Assembly (NCBI RefSeq): GCF_002343915.1
Contig: NZ_NETK01000001.1
Span: 3,048,001 to 3,112,000, forward strand
Reading direction: 5' to 3'
From: Nannocystis exedens
GTDB lineage: Bacteria > Myxococcota_A > Polyangia > Nannocystales > Nannocystaceae
DNA: 64,000 bases
Part shown: positions 41,706 to 49,457 of the stretch, piece by piece
Layout: every line of letters starts with the position of its first letter
Position numbering within the stretch: position 1 is the first letter of the stretch
Translations under genes and position numbers: made by a program
Notes under the pieces: model-generated
Database searches by the model: none
What the model saw: the letters and a program-made list of their open reading frames with translations, nothing else
Told to the model about the DNA's origin: nothing

Positions 41706-42413
41706 ATGTCGCACAACACGCTCCAGATCTATCTCAACGAAATCATGTTCGACCGCGCGACCCTCGAGGTGATGCACGGATACGTCGCCACCTTCGCCAG
41801 CGCGAGCGTCGTGCCGCGGGACGGCAAGGCCGGCGCCGACGACGAATGTCGCTGCCAGATGTACATCAGCCCGATGTCCTTCCGCGTCCAGCGCGAGAAC
41901 GTCGCCGGCCGCCCCGACCGGATCCACCAGTACGACGGCGACGGCCTGCTGCTGGCCTCCTTCCCCAGCAAGGACCTCGAGTCCGTCTCGCTCACCTCCT
42001 TTTTCATCCGCGACCACAGCCGCTCCCGCGACACCGCCACGCTGCTGGACAGCCTCTTCGAGGGCGAGGGGCAGGGCCAGGCGCTCGTCGACGCGCTGCT
42101 CCCGCTGGTGAGGATGCTGCCCAACGGGGGCCTCGCCGCGTCCGCCGTGATCGGCCTCTTGCCCGACGTCGCGCGGCTCATCGCCCGCGTCCTCAAGAAC
42201 CGCAGGGACGCGGTCAAGATCTACGCCGACGGCTCGCTCAACTTCCGCGACCCCGCCAAGCAGGTCGACAGCGCCCAGGAGTGGGGCAAGAGCAGGAGCG
42301 ACAAGGGCTACTTCAACACCACGTGGGACTTCTGCACCACGCGCGACCCGTACGCGCCGGTGCACCGCCTCACCCTCCCGCAGTCGTTGAAGGAACGGCT
42401 CGGGATCGATTGA
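41706..42413 (+). CDS. Uncharacterised 235-residue protein
   Basis: The ATG at 41706 has CCAGGA upstream. It starts SHNTLQIYLNEIMFDRATLEV, has a small DECRCQMYI motif, a basic/acidic central helix region (LLDSLFEGEGQGQALVDALLP), and ends PQSLKERLGID. No signal peptide or membrane segment is seen. Family unknown. It is on the same strand as 41158-41562 and may be co-transcribed, with 140 bases between. Confidence 0.65.
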   Translation: MSHNTLQIYLNEIMFDRATLEVMHGYVATFASASVVPRDGKAGADDECRCQMYISPMSFRVQRENVAGRPDRIHQYDGDGLLLASFPSKDLESVSLTSFFIRDHSRSRDTATLLDSLFEGEGQGQALVDALLPLVRMLPNGGLAASAVIGLLPDVARLIARVLKNRRDAVKIYADGSLNFRDPAKQVDSAQEWGKSRSDKGYFNTTWDFCTTRDPYAPVHRLTLPQSLKERLGID

Positions 42414-42438
42414 TCGCCTCGCGCCCCCCCGGCACGCC

Positions 42439-42537
42439 ATGAACGTTCATCCTCGCCTCGTCGAGCTGCTGCGGGCCGGCATGCCGCCCCTCGTCATCCT
42501 CGTCCTCGTGCTGGGGGCGCTCGGGGCCCCGGTATAG
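42439..42537 (+). CDS. Possible 32-residue single-TM small protein
   Basis: ATG 42439 to TAG 42535-42537. After a charged start (NVHPRLVELLRAG) the rest is one hydrophobic segment (PPLVILVLVLGALGAPV). It lies 25 bases past the previous stop. It may be a true small membrane protein, or the 5' part of the next gene separated by a mutation, since that gene begins with a similar membrane theme and has no ribosome site. Confidence 0.35.
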   Translation: MNVHPRLVELLRAGMPPLVILVLVLGALGAPV

Positions 42538-42571
42538 GTCATCATGTTCGCCACCCCTCGGCGCCGGCATC

Positions 42572-42907
42572 ATGGTCACCCGGTTCCTCCTCGACGAGAT
42601 CCCCGAGGCCAAGATCGACAACGAGATCAACCATCTCCGCGACCACTTCCTCGCCGTCGCGTTCGCCCCGCTGGGCGCGATCTTCGTCTACCAGGTCGCC
42701 AGCAAGCTCGACATCGCCAACCGCGAGCTCATCGCCAGCTCCGCGCTCGCGTCCGGCCTCGCCATGGGCCACGTCCTCGATCGCTCGATCGCCTTCATCA
42801 CCGAGCACTTCCCCGCCGCGCCGCCCGGCTCGCCTCCGCCGCCCGCCAACCCGGCAGCTCCGCCCGCGTCGGCGCCGGGCGAGGCGCCGCCGGCGGGCGA
42901 GTCGTGA
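42572..42907 (+). CDS. Small membrane-associated protein with Pro/Ala-rich tail
   Basis: This is a 111-residue product from the ATG at 42572, which has no clear ribosome site; the true start may be upstream. Two weakly hydrophobic stretches (FLAVAFAPLGAIFVYQVA, LIASSALASGLAMGHVL) surround charged loops. The last ~35 residues are Pro/Ala-rich. Family not recognised. Confidence 0.5.
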   Translation: MVTRFLLDEIPEAKIDNEINHLRDHFLAVAFAPLGAIFVYQVASKLDIANRELIASSALASGLAMGHVLDRSIAFITEHFPAAPPGSPPPPANPAAPPASAPGEAPPAGES

Positions 42908-42931
42908 TGCAGCGAGGGGCGCGCTCCGCCC

Positions 42932-43876
42932 TCAGCAGAACGGGCACGCGCACTCGATGCCCGGCGTCAGATCGTTGCACGTGGTGTGGGGCGGCGAGGC
43001 GTCGCAGATCTCCTGGCCGCACGTGCAGTCGATCTCGGGCGCGTCGCCGCAGGCGACCGGCTTCGGCTCACACACGTGGTAAGCGCCCTTTTGACCCTTG
43101 AGCACGCACACCAGCGGGTCGGTGGGGTCGGTCTTGCAGGTCGCGCAGTCGGGGGCCCAGTTGCAGGCCTCGACCGGCGTACACTTGCCGGACCAGCAGT
43201 CGCCGGCGACGCTCGGCAGCGTGCCCAGGGGGCAGTTGGGCGGCTGCGACTTGCAGGTCACCGCGGTCGGGTTGCAGGTGACCTCGGCGAAGGTGCAGCG
43301 GCCGAAGCGGCACACGGGGGGCTGCGGGGTGAGGTCGTAGGTCGAGCACACGTCGACGAAGCACTCGAGGATGTCGCAGGCGGGCGGCTGTTCGCCGGCG
43401 GCGAGCACGTCGCAGGTGCAGCAGTCGGTGTAGACCTGGCAGTCGCTGTCCTGCTCGCAGGTCGCGCCCATCGGCTCGCCGGTGGTCTCGTCGGTGGTCT
43501 CGCTGGTGGTCGTGGTCGTCGTCTCGCCGCCGGTCTCGGTCGTCACCGCGCTGGTCGTCTCGCCGCCGGTCTCGCTCGTCGTCGCCGACACGGCGGTGGT
43601 CTCGCCGGTCGTCAGCGGCCCGGTCGACGTCTCGGGCGCCGACGTCGTCGACGTCGTCGGACCCGTCGTCGGCCCCGTCGTCGTCACCGCCTCGGTCGTC
43701 GCCGTGGTGGTGGTCGTCGTCGTGTCGGTCGACGTCTCGGTCCCGGTGTTCGGGCCGGACGACTCGGTGGTCGCCACGGTGGTCGCGGTCGTCGTCGCCG
43801 TCGAGTCGCCGCAGGCCGGGAGCGAGAGCAGGAAGATCGCCGTAAGGGCGCCGGAGAACCATGTATGGGAAGCCAT
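42932..43876 (-). CDS. Cys-rich lipoprotein with very long Thr-rich linker
   Basis: The ATG at 43876 is chosen because GAGGAG lies 6 bases upstream. A lipoprotein signal peptide ends LLSLPAC. About 115 residues of almost pure Thr with Ser, Glu and Gly follow. The last ~165 residues contain about 30 Cys in CxxDSDCxxxxxCCxC-like and CxxxPxxC blocks, suggesting disulphide-rich surface modules. No enzyme motif is seen. It is divergent from the CoA-transferase gene. Confidence 0.82.
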   Translation of the reverse strand: MASHTWFSGALTAIFLLSLPACGDSTATTTATTVATTESSGPNTGTETSTDTTTTTTTATTEAVTTTGPTTGPTTSTTSAPETSTGPLTTGETTAVSATTSETGGETTSAVTTETGGETTTTTTSETTDETTGEPMGATCEQDSDCQVYTDCCTCDVLAAGEQPPACDILECFVDVCSTYDLTPQPPVCRFGRCTFAEVTCNPTAVTCKSQPPNCPLGTLPSVAGDCWSGKCTPVEACNWAPDCATCKTDPTDPLVCVLKGQKGAYHVCEPKPVACGDAPEIDCTCGQEICDASPPHTTCNDLTPGIECACPFC

Positions 43877-44082
43877 GGTCACTCCTCTACCACAGGCCGC
43901 CGGGCCCACCAGGCGGGGGCAGCGAGCCGCCCCGCGGGTCGCGCGGCGCGGTCGTCCCGGCCGTTCTCCGGCGGTTACGGGGCTCTGGCGCGCCCCCGGT
44001 GAGGAGCCCGCTGCGCCGGCTCACATGTGCCGGCGACGGCGCGCTTGCCTCGGGCCCCACACCGCCCGACAATCGCCGCGCC

Positions 44083-44778
44083 ATGGACAAGACCTACCCC
44101 AGCGCCGACGCGGCCGTCGCCGACCTGCGTGACGGCATCACCCTCATGAGCGGCGGCTTCGGCCTGTGCGGCAACCCCGAGAACTTGATCCAGGCGATCC
44201 ATCGCAAGGGCGTCCGCGACATCGACCTCATCAGCAACAACTGCGGCGTCGACGGCGTCGGCCTCGGCATCCTGCTCGAGGCCGGGCAGGTCCGCAGCAT
44301 CACCGCCTCGTACGTCGGCGAGAACAAGACCTTCGAGAAGCTCTATCTGTCGGGCAAGCTCAAGGTCACGCTGGTCCCGCAGGGCACCCTGGCCGAACGG
44401 ATCCGCGCCGGCGGGGCCGGCATCGGCGGCTTCTACACGCCGACCGGCTACGGCACCCCGATCGCCGAGGGCAAGGAGGTGCGCGAGATCGACGGCCGCT
44501 GGTACGTGCTCGAGACCCCGCTCAAGGCCGACTTCGCCATCGTCAAGGCGTGGAAGGGCGACACCCACGGCAACCTGGTGTTCCGCCGCACCGCCAACAA
44601 CTTCAACCAGGCCATGGCCACGGCCGCCAAGGTCACGATCGCCGAGGTCGAGGAGCTCGTGCCGGCCGGCGCGCTCGACCCCGACCACGTCCACACCCCC
44701 GGCATCTACGTCCAGCGCATCATCCGGGGCGAGCGCTACGCCAAGCCGATCGAGTTCCGGACCACCCGGAGCGCCTGA
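44083..44778 (+). CDS. scoA: 3-oxoacid CoA-transferase subunit A
   Basis: This is a 231-residue protein. The ATG at 44083 begins MDKTYPSADAAVADLRDG. Class I CoA-transferase alpha-subunit motifs are present: LMSGGFGLCGNPENLI, SNNCGVDGVGLGILL, GGAGIGGFYTPTGYGT and KAWKGDTHGNLVFRRTANNFN. With the beta subunit it would transfer CoA from succinyl-CoA to 3-oxoacids (ketone-body or branched-chain catabolism). The beta subunit is at 45666, separated by one unrelated gene, whereas the two subunits are normally adjacent. Confidence 0.93.
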   Translation: MDKTYPSADAAVADLRDGITLMSGGFGLCGNPENLIQAIHRKGVRDIDLISNNCGVDGVGLGILLEAGQVRSITASYVGENKTFEKLYLSGKLKVTLVPQGTLAERIRAGGAGIGGFYTPTGYGTPIAEGKEVREIDGRWYVLETPLKADFAIVKAWKGDTHGNLVFRRTANNFNQAMATAAKVTIAEVEELVPAGALDPDHVHTPGIYVQRIIRGERYAKPIEFRTTRSA

Positions 44779-44804
44779 CCTTTCCGCCAGGTCCGAACAG
44801 ACAG

Positions 44805-45626
44805 ATGCACGGCGGCCACCAGCGCATCGACGTCGAGTGGCTCGCGCTCGCCGCGGGCCTCAAGCCGGCGATCCGGATCGCCGCGACCGCGCTCGAGGCC
44901 AGCGCGATCGCGGGCCGCTTCCAGGCCATGGGCGCGGCCGTCGTCACCGCGCGCGGCCCGGTCGGCGTCCACCGCCACGAGCACACCCTGGTGTACGTCG
45001 CCCGCGACCCGGAGGCCGCCGCCGCCGCCCGCGCCGCCGAGCGCCCGCTGCTCGCCACGCACTTGCCGCCGCGCGACAAGGCCTACTACGCCGGCGAGCT
45101 CGGCCGTCGACTCGGCTACCCGCGCTGCTGCGTCGACGCCTTCACCGCGCGGATCCTCCGCGGCCCCGGCAAGCTGCGCGCGGGCGACCGCGACAGCGTC
45201 CACGAGGACTACGTCGCCGCCCGGGACGCCTTCGTCGCCAGGCCCGATTGGCGCCTCAACAACCTGCTGCTGCGCCAGCACCTGCGCCTCGTCACCTTCG
45301 AGCCGTGCCGCTACGACTGCGGCCTCGCCCTCGCCTTCGCCGCCGAGGTGCTGCGCCTGTGCCAGGCCAGCGACGCCCCGGCGGCACATGTCCTCGTGGA
45401 CAGGTTGCAGCGCCCGCTGGTGCTCACCGCCGCCGGCGCGCGCGCGTGGGCGCGGCTCGACCGCGGGACCACGCCCGTGCGGGTGGTCGCCGCCGAGGCC
45501 CCGCGCGCGACCGACCCCGCCGCCCGGCCCGACCCCGCCGACGAGGCCCTCGCCGCCCGCCTGCCGCGGCTCGCGCTGTCCGAGCTCGGCGACCCGCCGC
45601 CGCTGCTCCTCGACTTCTCCGCCTGA
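44805..45626 (+). CDS. Cys-motif protein (DUF483-like) between the CoA-transferase subunits
   Basis: This is a 273-residue protein with ATG 44805, 26 bases past scoA. It has two conserved-looking Cys motifs: LGYPRCCVDAF (about residue 106) and EPCRYDCGLALAFAAEVLR (about residue 167). GYPxCCV recalls the DUF483 family, which is of unknown function; this is memory-based. The paired Cys may bind a metal or be redox-active. A TGTC-N6-GACA dyad lies inside its coding region at 45388-45403. Same strand and short gaps suggest it is part of a scoA-x-scoB operon. Confidence 0.75.
   Translation: MHGGHQRIDVEWLALAAGLKPAIRIAATALEASAIAGRFQAMGAAVVTARGPVGVHRHEHTLVYVARDPEAAAAARAAERPLLATHLPPRDKAYYAGELGRRLGYPRCCVDAFTARILRGPGKLRAGDRDSVHEDYVAARDAFVARPDWRLNNLLLRQHLRLVTFEPCRYDCGLALAFAAEVLRLCQASDAPAAHVLVDRLQRPLVLTAAGARAWARLDRGTTPVRVVAAEAPRATDPAARPDPADEALAARLPRLALSELGDPPPLLLDFSA
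45388..45403. repeat. TGTC-N6-GACA dyad inside a coding region
   Basis: ATGTC-CTCGTG-GACAG is read in frame as part of HVLVDR in the Cys-motif protein. It is the only exact dyad noticed within an undoubted gene. Confidence 0.6.
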
Positions 45627-45665
45627 TCGCCACCTGCTGATACCCTCCACCCCGGAAACCACGCC

Positions 45666-46325
45666 ATGCCACTGTCCCGCGAGCAGATCGTCCAGCGCGT
45701 CGCCCGAGAGCTTCGCGACGGCTACTACGTCAACCTCGGCATCGGCATGCCGACCCTCGTCGCCAACTACATCCCGGCCGGGATCGACGTCGTGCTCCAC
45801 AGCGAGAACGGCCTTCTGGGCATGGGCCCGTTCCCGCGCGAGGACGAGGTCGACCCCGACCTGATCAACGCCGGCAAGCAGACCATCACCTTCCAGGCCG
45901 GCGCCTCGTTCTTCGGCAGCCACGACAGCTTCGCCATGATCCGCGGCGGCCACATCGACCTCTGCGTGCTCGGGGCGATGGAGGTCAGCGAGCGCGGCGA
46001 CCTCGCCAACTGGATGATCCCCGGCAAGAAGGTCAAGGGCATGGGCGGCGCCATGGACCTCGTCGCCGGCGCCCGCCGCGTCATCGTCTGCATGGAGCAC
46101 AACAACAAGGACGGCGAGCCCAAGCTGGTCAAGACCTGCGCCCTCCCGCTCACCGGCAAGGGCGTCGTCCACGAGGTCGTCACCGACCTCGGCTACTTCA
46201 AGATCGGCCCCAAGGGCCTGGTCCTCGCCGAGATCGCCCCGGGCCACACGCTCGACGAGGTCCGCAGCCGCACCGGCTGCGACGTCCACGTCGAGGGCGA
46301 GCTCGCCACGGTCGCCGCGAACTGA
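45666..46325 (+). CDS. scoB: 3-oxoacid CoA-transferase subunit B
   Basis: This is a 219-residue protein, ATG 45666. It shows the beta-subunit motifs [16 protein letters not shown], the catalytic Glu in [28 protein letters not shown], and [16 protein letters not shown]. It completes the enzyme with the subunit at 44083. A dyad array begins 11 bases past the stop, so it may act at the operon end. Confidence 0.94.
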   Translation: MPLSREQIVQRVARELRDGYYVNLGIGMPTLVANYIPAGIDVVLHSENGLLGMGPFPREDEVDPDLINAGKQTITFQAGASFFGSHDSFAMIRGGHIDLCVLGAMEVSERGDLANWMIPGKKVKGMGGAMDLVAGARRVIVCMEHNNKDGEPKLVKTCALPLTGKGVVHEVVTDLGYFKIGPKGLVLAEIAPGHTLDEVRSRTGCDVHVEGELATVAAN

Positions 46326-46335
46326 ACGTTTGGGC

Positions 46336-46382
46336 ATGCTCGAAGCGACATGTCTTGAAGGACATGCTCTGTGGGCATGTCC
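46336..46382. repeat. Tandem array of 14-bp dyads (best example)
   Basis: Units begin at 46337 (TGCT-N6-GACA), 46351 (TGTC-N6-GACA) and 46365 (TGCT, imperfect), followed by a further left half TGTCC at 46378. They abut directly, so that GACA of one meets TGTC/TGCT of the next. The array lies between converging genes (stops at 46325 and 46433). Confidence 0.8.
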
Positions 46383-46432
46383 ATTTTTGCATCGCTTCCT
46401 CGGGGAGGTTGGCCCGAGCCGTCAGCGCCGGC

Positions 46433-46990
46433 TCATTGGCAGGCCTTCGCCAGCGCCTCGCACTCGCCCGCGGGCGGCGGGTTCGTGCTGCCCAAGATCT
46501 GCAATACGCACGCCTCGCAGTCGTCTTCGTCGGCCGCGCAGTCGAACATCGACCCGCAGGTGCTCTCGGCGCACTCCTGCAGGTCTTGCAGCTTGAGCAT
46601 CTCCGCCTGCGACAGCTCGTCGAGGCAGTTGGTGAAGAGACACTCGTTCACGTCGTAGCCGGGTGGGGCCGGGTTTGGGACCTGGATCAGGCAGTGAACC
46701 ATGCACTGCGCGCCATCGCGGCACGATAGGGACCCCTCGGCCCCGGTGGTCGTGATGTCCCCGGCCGTGGTGCTCGTGCCACCCGTGGTGCTCGTCGTCG
46801 GCGTGTCGGCCGTGGCCGCCTCGACCGTCGTCGTCCCGCCGTTCGCCGTCGTCGACGTGCCCCCCTCGGTGCTCGTCGCGGGCCCGGCCGTGTCGGACGA
46901 AGTGGTTTGCGACTCGCAGTCGCCGATGCAGTGTTCGTTCGACCCGCAGCCGGCGAGCGGCGCGAGCGCCAGGGACAGGAGATACGTCAA
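46433..46990 (-). CDS. Cys-rich lipoprotein with Thr-rich linker
   Basis: About 185 residues if it starts at the TTG at 46990; no ATG gives a better signal peptide in frame and no ribosome site is clear. The signal peptide LTYLLSLALAPLAGC ends in a lipobox, followed by ~75 residues of Thr/Ser/Gly linker. The Cys-rich domain has about 12 Cys (CRDGAQCMVHC, CLFTNCLDEL, CAESTCGSMFDC). This spacing resembles other small myxobacterial surface lipoproteins. Function unknown. Confidence 0.7.
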   Translation of the reverse strand: MTYLLSLALAPLAGCGSNEHCIGDCESQTTSSDTAGPATSTEGGTSTTANGGTTTVEAATADTPTTSTTGGTSTTAGDITTTGAEGSLSCRDGAQCMVHCLIQVPNPAPPGYDVNECLFTNCLDELSQAEMLKLQDLQECAESTCGSMFDCAADEDDCEACVLQILGSTNPPPAGECEALAKACQ

Positions 46991-47223
46991 GCGGTGGGGA
47001 GCATGCGGCGTGTGTGCCCGCGGCGCCCCGCTTCCGTTCGCCGATTTTCGCTCGACGCCGAGTTTCGTGGGGGCGTGGGCGCGCGCGCGACCAGGACCTG
47101 GCCCCACGATCTGTCCTTCAGACCAGCCTCGCCGGCGCTCGGCGGCCCGCGCAGCTCGCGCCCGACCTTTAAACCCCGCCGTGGGAGCCTCTGCAGCCAG
47201 AGAGCGTTTTCGCGCCGGAGAAG

Positions 47224-47264
47224 TACGAAACTTTTCGTTGACACTACGAAAGCCATCGTACATC
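47224..47264 (+). promoter_or_regulatory. BlaI-type promoter with two TACGA-N6-TCGT operators
   Basis: A perfect inverted repeat TACGA-N6-TCGTA (47245-47260) and a near-perfect one TACGA-N6-TCGTT (47224-47239) flank a consensus -35 TTGACA (47238-47243). A TACATC at 47259-47264 could be the -10. The BlaI start codon is at 47275. Two operators over the promoter fit autorepression by the dimeric BlaI-type product. Confidence 0.7.
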
Positions 47265-47274
47265 TTCTCGAGCG

Positions 47275-47661
47275 ATGTCTCCGCCGCCTCGACCGACCGA
47301 CGCCGAGCTGTCGATCTTGCGGGTGCTGTGGTCGACCGGGCCGGCCACCGTGCGCACCGTGTTCGAGGCGCTGCAGGCCGAGCGGCCCGTCAACTACACC
47401 ACCGTCCTCAAGCTCCTGCAGATCATGACCGACAAGGGGCTCGTCACCCGCGACGAGTCCGCGCGCAGTCACATCTACGCCCCGGCGCAGGCCGAGGCCG
47501 AGACTCAGGGGTCGCTCGTGCGCGACCTGCTCGACAAGGCCTTCGCCGGCTCGACCTCTCGCCTCGTCATGCGCGCGCTCGCGGAGCGGCCGGCCAGCGC
47601 CGACGAGCTGGCGCAGCTGCGCGAGCTGCTGGCGCGGCTCGAACGAAAGGGCGAACCATGA
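47275..47661 (+). CDS. BlaI/MecI/CopY-family repressor
   Basis: This is a 128-residue protein. A winged helix spans residues about 5-80: LSILRVLWSTGPATVRTVFE, then NYTTVLKLLQIMTDKGLVTRD, the family signature. A C-terminal helical dimerisation part follows (LVRDLLDKAFAGST). Family members repress antibiotic- or copper-response operons and are inactivated by proteolysis or metal. Its stop overlaps the ATG of the M56 gene (ATGA). Operators are visible upstream. Confidence 0.93.
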   Translation: MSPPPRPTDAELSILRVLWSTGPATVRTVFEALQAERPVNYTTVLKLLQIMTDKGLVTRDESARSHIYAPAQAEAETQGSLVRDLLDKAFAGSTSRLVMRALAERPASADELAQLRELLARLERKGEP

Positions 47662-48815
47662 CCGCCGCGCTGGCCTTCCTCGGCGTCGTCGTCCTTCACG
47701 CCGCGTGGCTCGGCGTCGCCGCGGCCGCCGTCGCCGCCATCGCCCTGCGGCGCCTCGGCGCCTCGCGGTCGCGCGAGCGCTACGCCGTCGCCCTCGCGGC
47801 CCTGCTCGCGGTCGTGCCCGGCGCGCTGCTGTGCGCCCTCTACCCGCGCCTCGCGGCCGATCCCGCCGCGGTCTCACCCGGCCTCGTCGACCCCGGCGCC
47901 GTCGCGGCCGCTTCGGCCTATTCGCTCGCGCCCGCGACCCCGTGGATCGGCCTCCTCTGGGCCGGGGGCGTCGCCTGGGGCCTGCTCGGCCTGGCCGTCG
48001 CCTCCGCGCACCTCGGCCGGCTACGGCAGCGCGCCCGACCTCTGCCCGCCGCCCACGCCGAACGCCTCCTCGCACGCGCGCGCGAGCAGCTCGCGTACGC
48101 CGGCCCGGTCGACCTGGCGATCTCGCCGGACGTCGGCGTCCCCACCGTGCTCGGCTGGCGCCGCCCGCTGTGCGCCTTGCCGGCCGCGGCCCTCACCGCC
48201 TGGCCCGGCGACGACCTCGAGTGGCTGCTCGTCCACGAGCTCGCCCACGTCCGCCGCGCCGACATCGCCTGGGGCTGGGCCCAGAGCCTCGTCGACGTCG
48301 CGCTGTTCTTTCACCCCGCCGCGCGTTGGCTGTCGCGCCAGATCCGCCACGAGCGCGAGTGCTGCTGCGACGCCGCCGTGCTCGCCCGCCCCGACGCGCT
48401 CGTCCCCTACGTCCACGCCCTCACCCGCCTCGCCGCCGATCGCTCGGCGATCCGGCCCGCCCTGTCTGCCACCGGAGGAACCCTCGTGTCTCGCGTCGAA
48501 CGCCTCGTCGATCCCACTGCCCCCATTCCGTCCTGCTCGCGCGGCCTCTGCCTCGCCCTCGTGCTCGGCGCCCTCGCCGGCGCCGGAACCCTCGCCGCCT
48601 GCGAGACCGAGGAGGAGGACGCCGCCCCCGCGCCGGCCCCCTCCGCCGTCGAGCAAGCCGTCGTCCCGCCCGCCGCGAGCGTCGCGCCGGTGAGCGAGTC
48701 CGCCGGCGACAAAGCTCCTCCCGCCGAGAAACCGCCGCCGAACGGCGCCGAAGACGACTACCCGATCCCCTTCATCGCTCCGCCGGAGCCGTCCCCGAGA
48801 GACACCGACTGCTGA
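47658..48815 (+). CDS. BlaR1/M56-family membrane metallopeptidase
   Basis: This is a 385-residue protein, translationally coupled to the repressor gene. Several membrane segments (residues about 1-30, 42-62, 95-118) precede a cytoplasmic zinc protease with HELAH (193-197). A further segment (LCLALVLGALAGAGTLAAC) is followed by an ~85-residue Pro/Ala/Glu-rich tail. BlaR1 proteins carry a penicillin-binding sensor here; this tail is too short and has none, so the trigger is probably not a beta-lactam. The expected role is to cleave the partner repressor. Confidence 0.9.
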   Translation: MTAALAFLGVVVLHAAWLGVAAAAVAAIALRRLGASRSRERYAVALAALLAVVPGALLCALYPRLAADPAAVSPGLVDPGAVAAASAYSLAPATPWIGLLWAGGVAWGLLGLAVASAHLGRLRQRARPLPAAHAERLLARAREQLAYAGPVDLAISPDVGVPTVLGWRRPLCALPAAALTAWPGDDLEWLLVHELAHVRRADIAWGWAQSLVDVALFFHPAARWLSRQIRHERECCCDAAVLARPDALVPYVHALTRLAADRSAIRPALSATGGTLVSRVERLVDPTAPIPSCSRGLCLALVLGALAGAGTLAACETEEEDAAPAPAPSAVEQAVVPPAASVAPVSESAGDKAPPAEKPPPNGAEDDYPIPFIAPPEPSPRDTDC

Positions 48816-48962
48816 TCGTCCGGGCGCCCCGGTGATGGGATTGGGCCGTCGCCCGCGAGTGACCGGTGGGCTCGCTCGATCGCCGCCGAGGTCGAGGCGT
48901 CCCACTCGCTCACGGCGCCGCGCGCCTGGGCATTCGCGCGAGCCTTGGCTATCGTCGCGGCG

Positions 48963-49394
48963 ATGACCGCCGACGCCCGTTTCGCCGAATTCCCCGTCGT
49001 CCGCCGCTGGCCGGTCGCGTGGGGCGACCAGGACATGTTCGCGCACGTCAACAACGTCGTCTATTTCCGCTGGTTCGAGTCGGTGCGGATCGCCTTCTTC
49101 GAAGCGATCGGCTGGACCCGGGGCGGCCACACCGGCGGCGTCGGCCCGATCCTGGCCTCGACCTCCTGCGTGTTCAAGGCGCCGCTCACCTACCCGGACA
49201 CCGTCATCCTCGGCGCCCGGGCCGAGGACATCGGCGACGATCGCTTCACCATGCGCTATCGGGTCGTCAGCGAGCGCCTCGACCGTATCGCCGCCGAGGG
49301 CGAGGGTCGCATCGTCAGCTTCGACTACGACGCCGGCGTGAAGGCCCCGCTGCCCGCCGAGATCCGCGCGGCGCTCCTGGCCTCCCGGCCGTGA
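48963..49394 (+). CDS. Hotdog-fold acyl-CoA thioesterase (4HBT/YbgC type)
   Basis: This is a 143-residue protein from the ATG at 48963. The motif WGDQDMFAHVNNVVYFRWFES matches the catalytic Asp-containing loop of 4-hydroxybenzoyl-CoA thioesterase-like enzymes. TSCVFKAPLTYPDTVILGAR continues the hotdog fold. Substrate unknown. A TTG six codons upstream is an alternative start. Confidence 0.9.
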   Translation: MTADARFAEFPVVRRWPVAWGDQDMFAHVNNVVYFRWFESVRIAFFEAIGWTRGGHTGGVGPILASTSCVFKAPLTYPDTVILGARAEDIGDDRFTMRYRVVSERLDRIAAEGEGRIVSFDYDAGVKAPLPAEIRAALLASRP

Positions 49395-49457
49395 TTCGCG
49401 GCCCCGTGCCCTGGGTGCGGGCGTGTCGCCGAATACGTCGTGCTACGCTGGGGCCTC

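Noticed and set aside
43500..43860. Repetitive plus-strand Val-rich frame
   Set aside because: It is the mirror of the Thr-rich linker of the lipoprotein on the minus strand.
47111..47126. Dyad-like CTGTC-CTTCAG-ACCAG
   Set aside because: Two mismatches in the right half; not counted.
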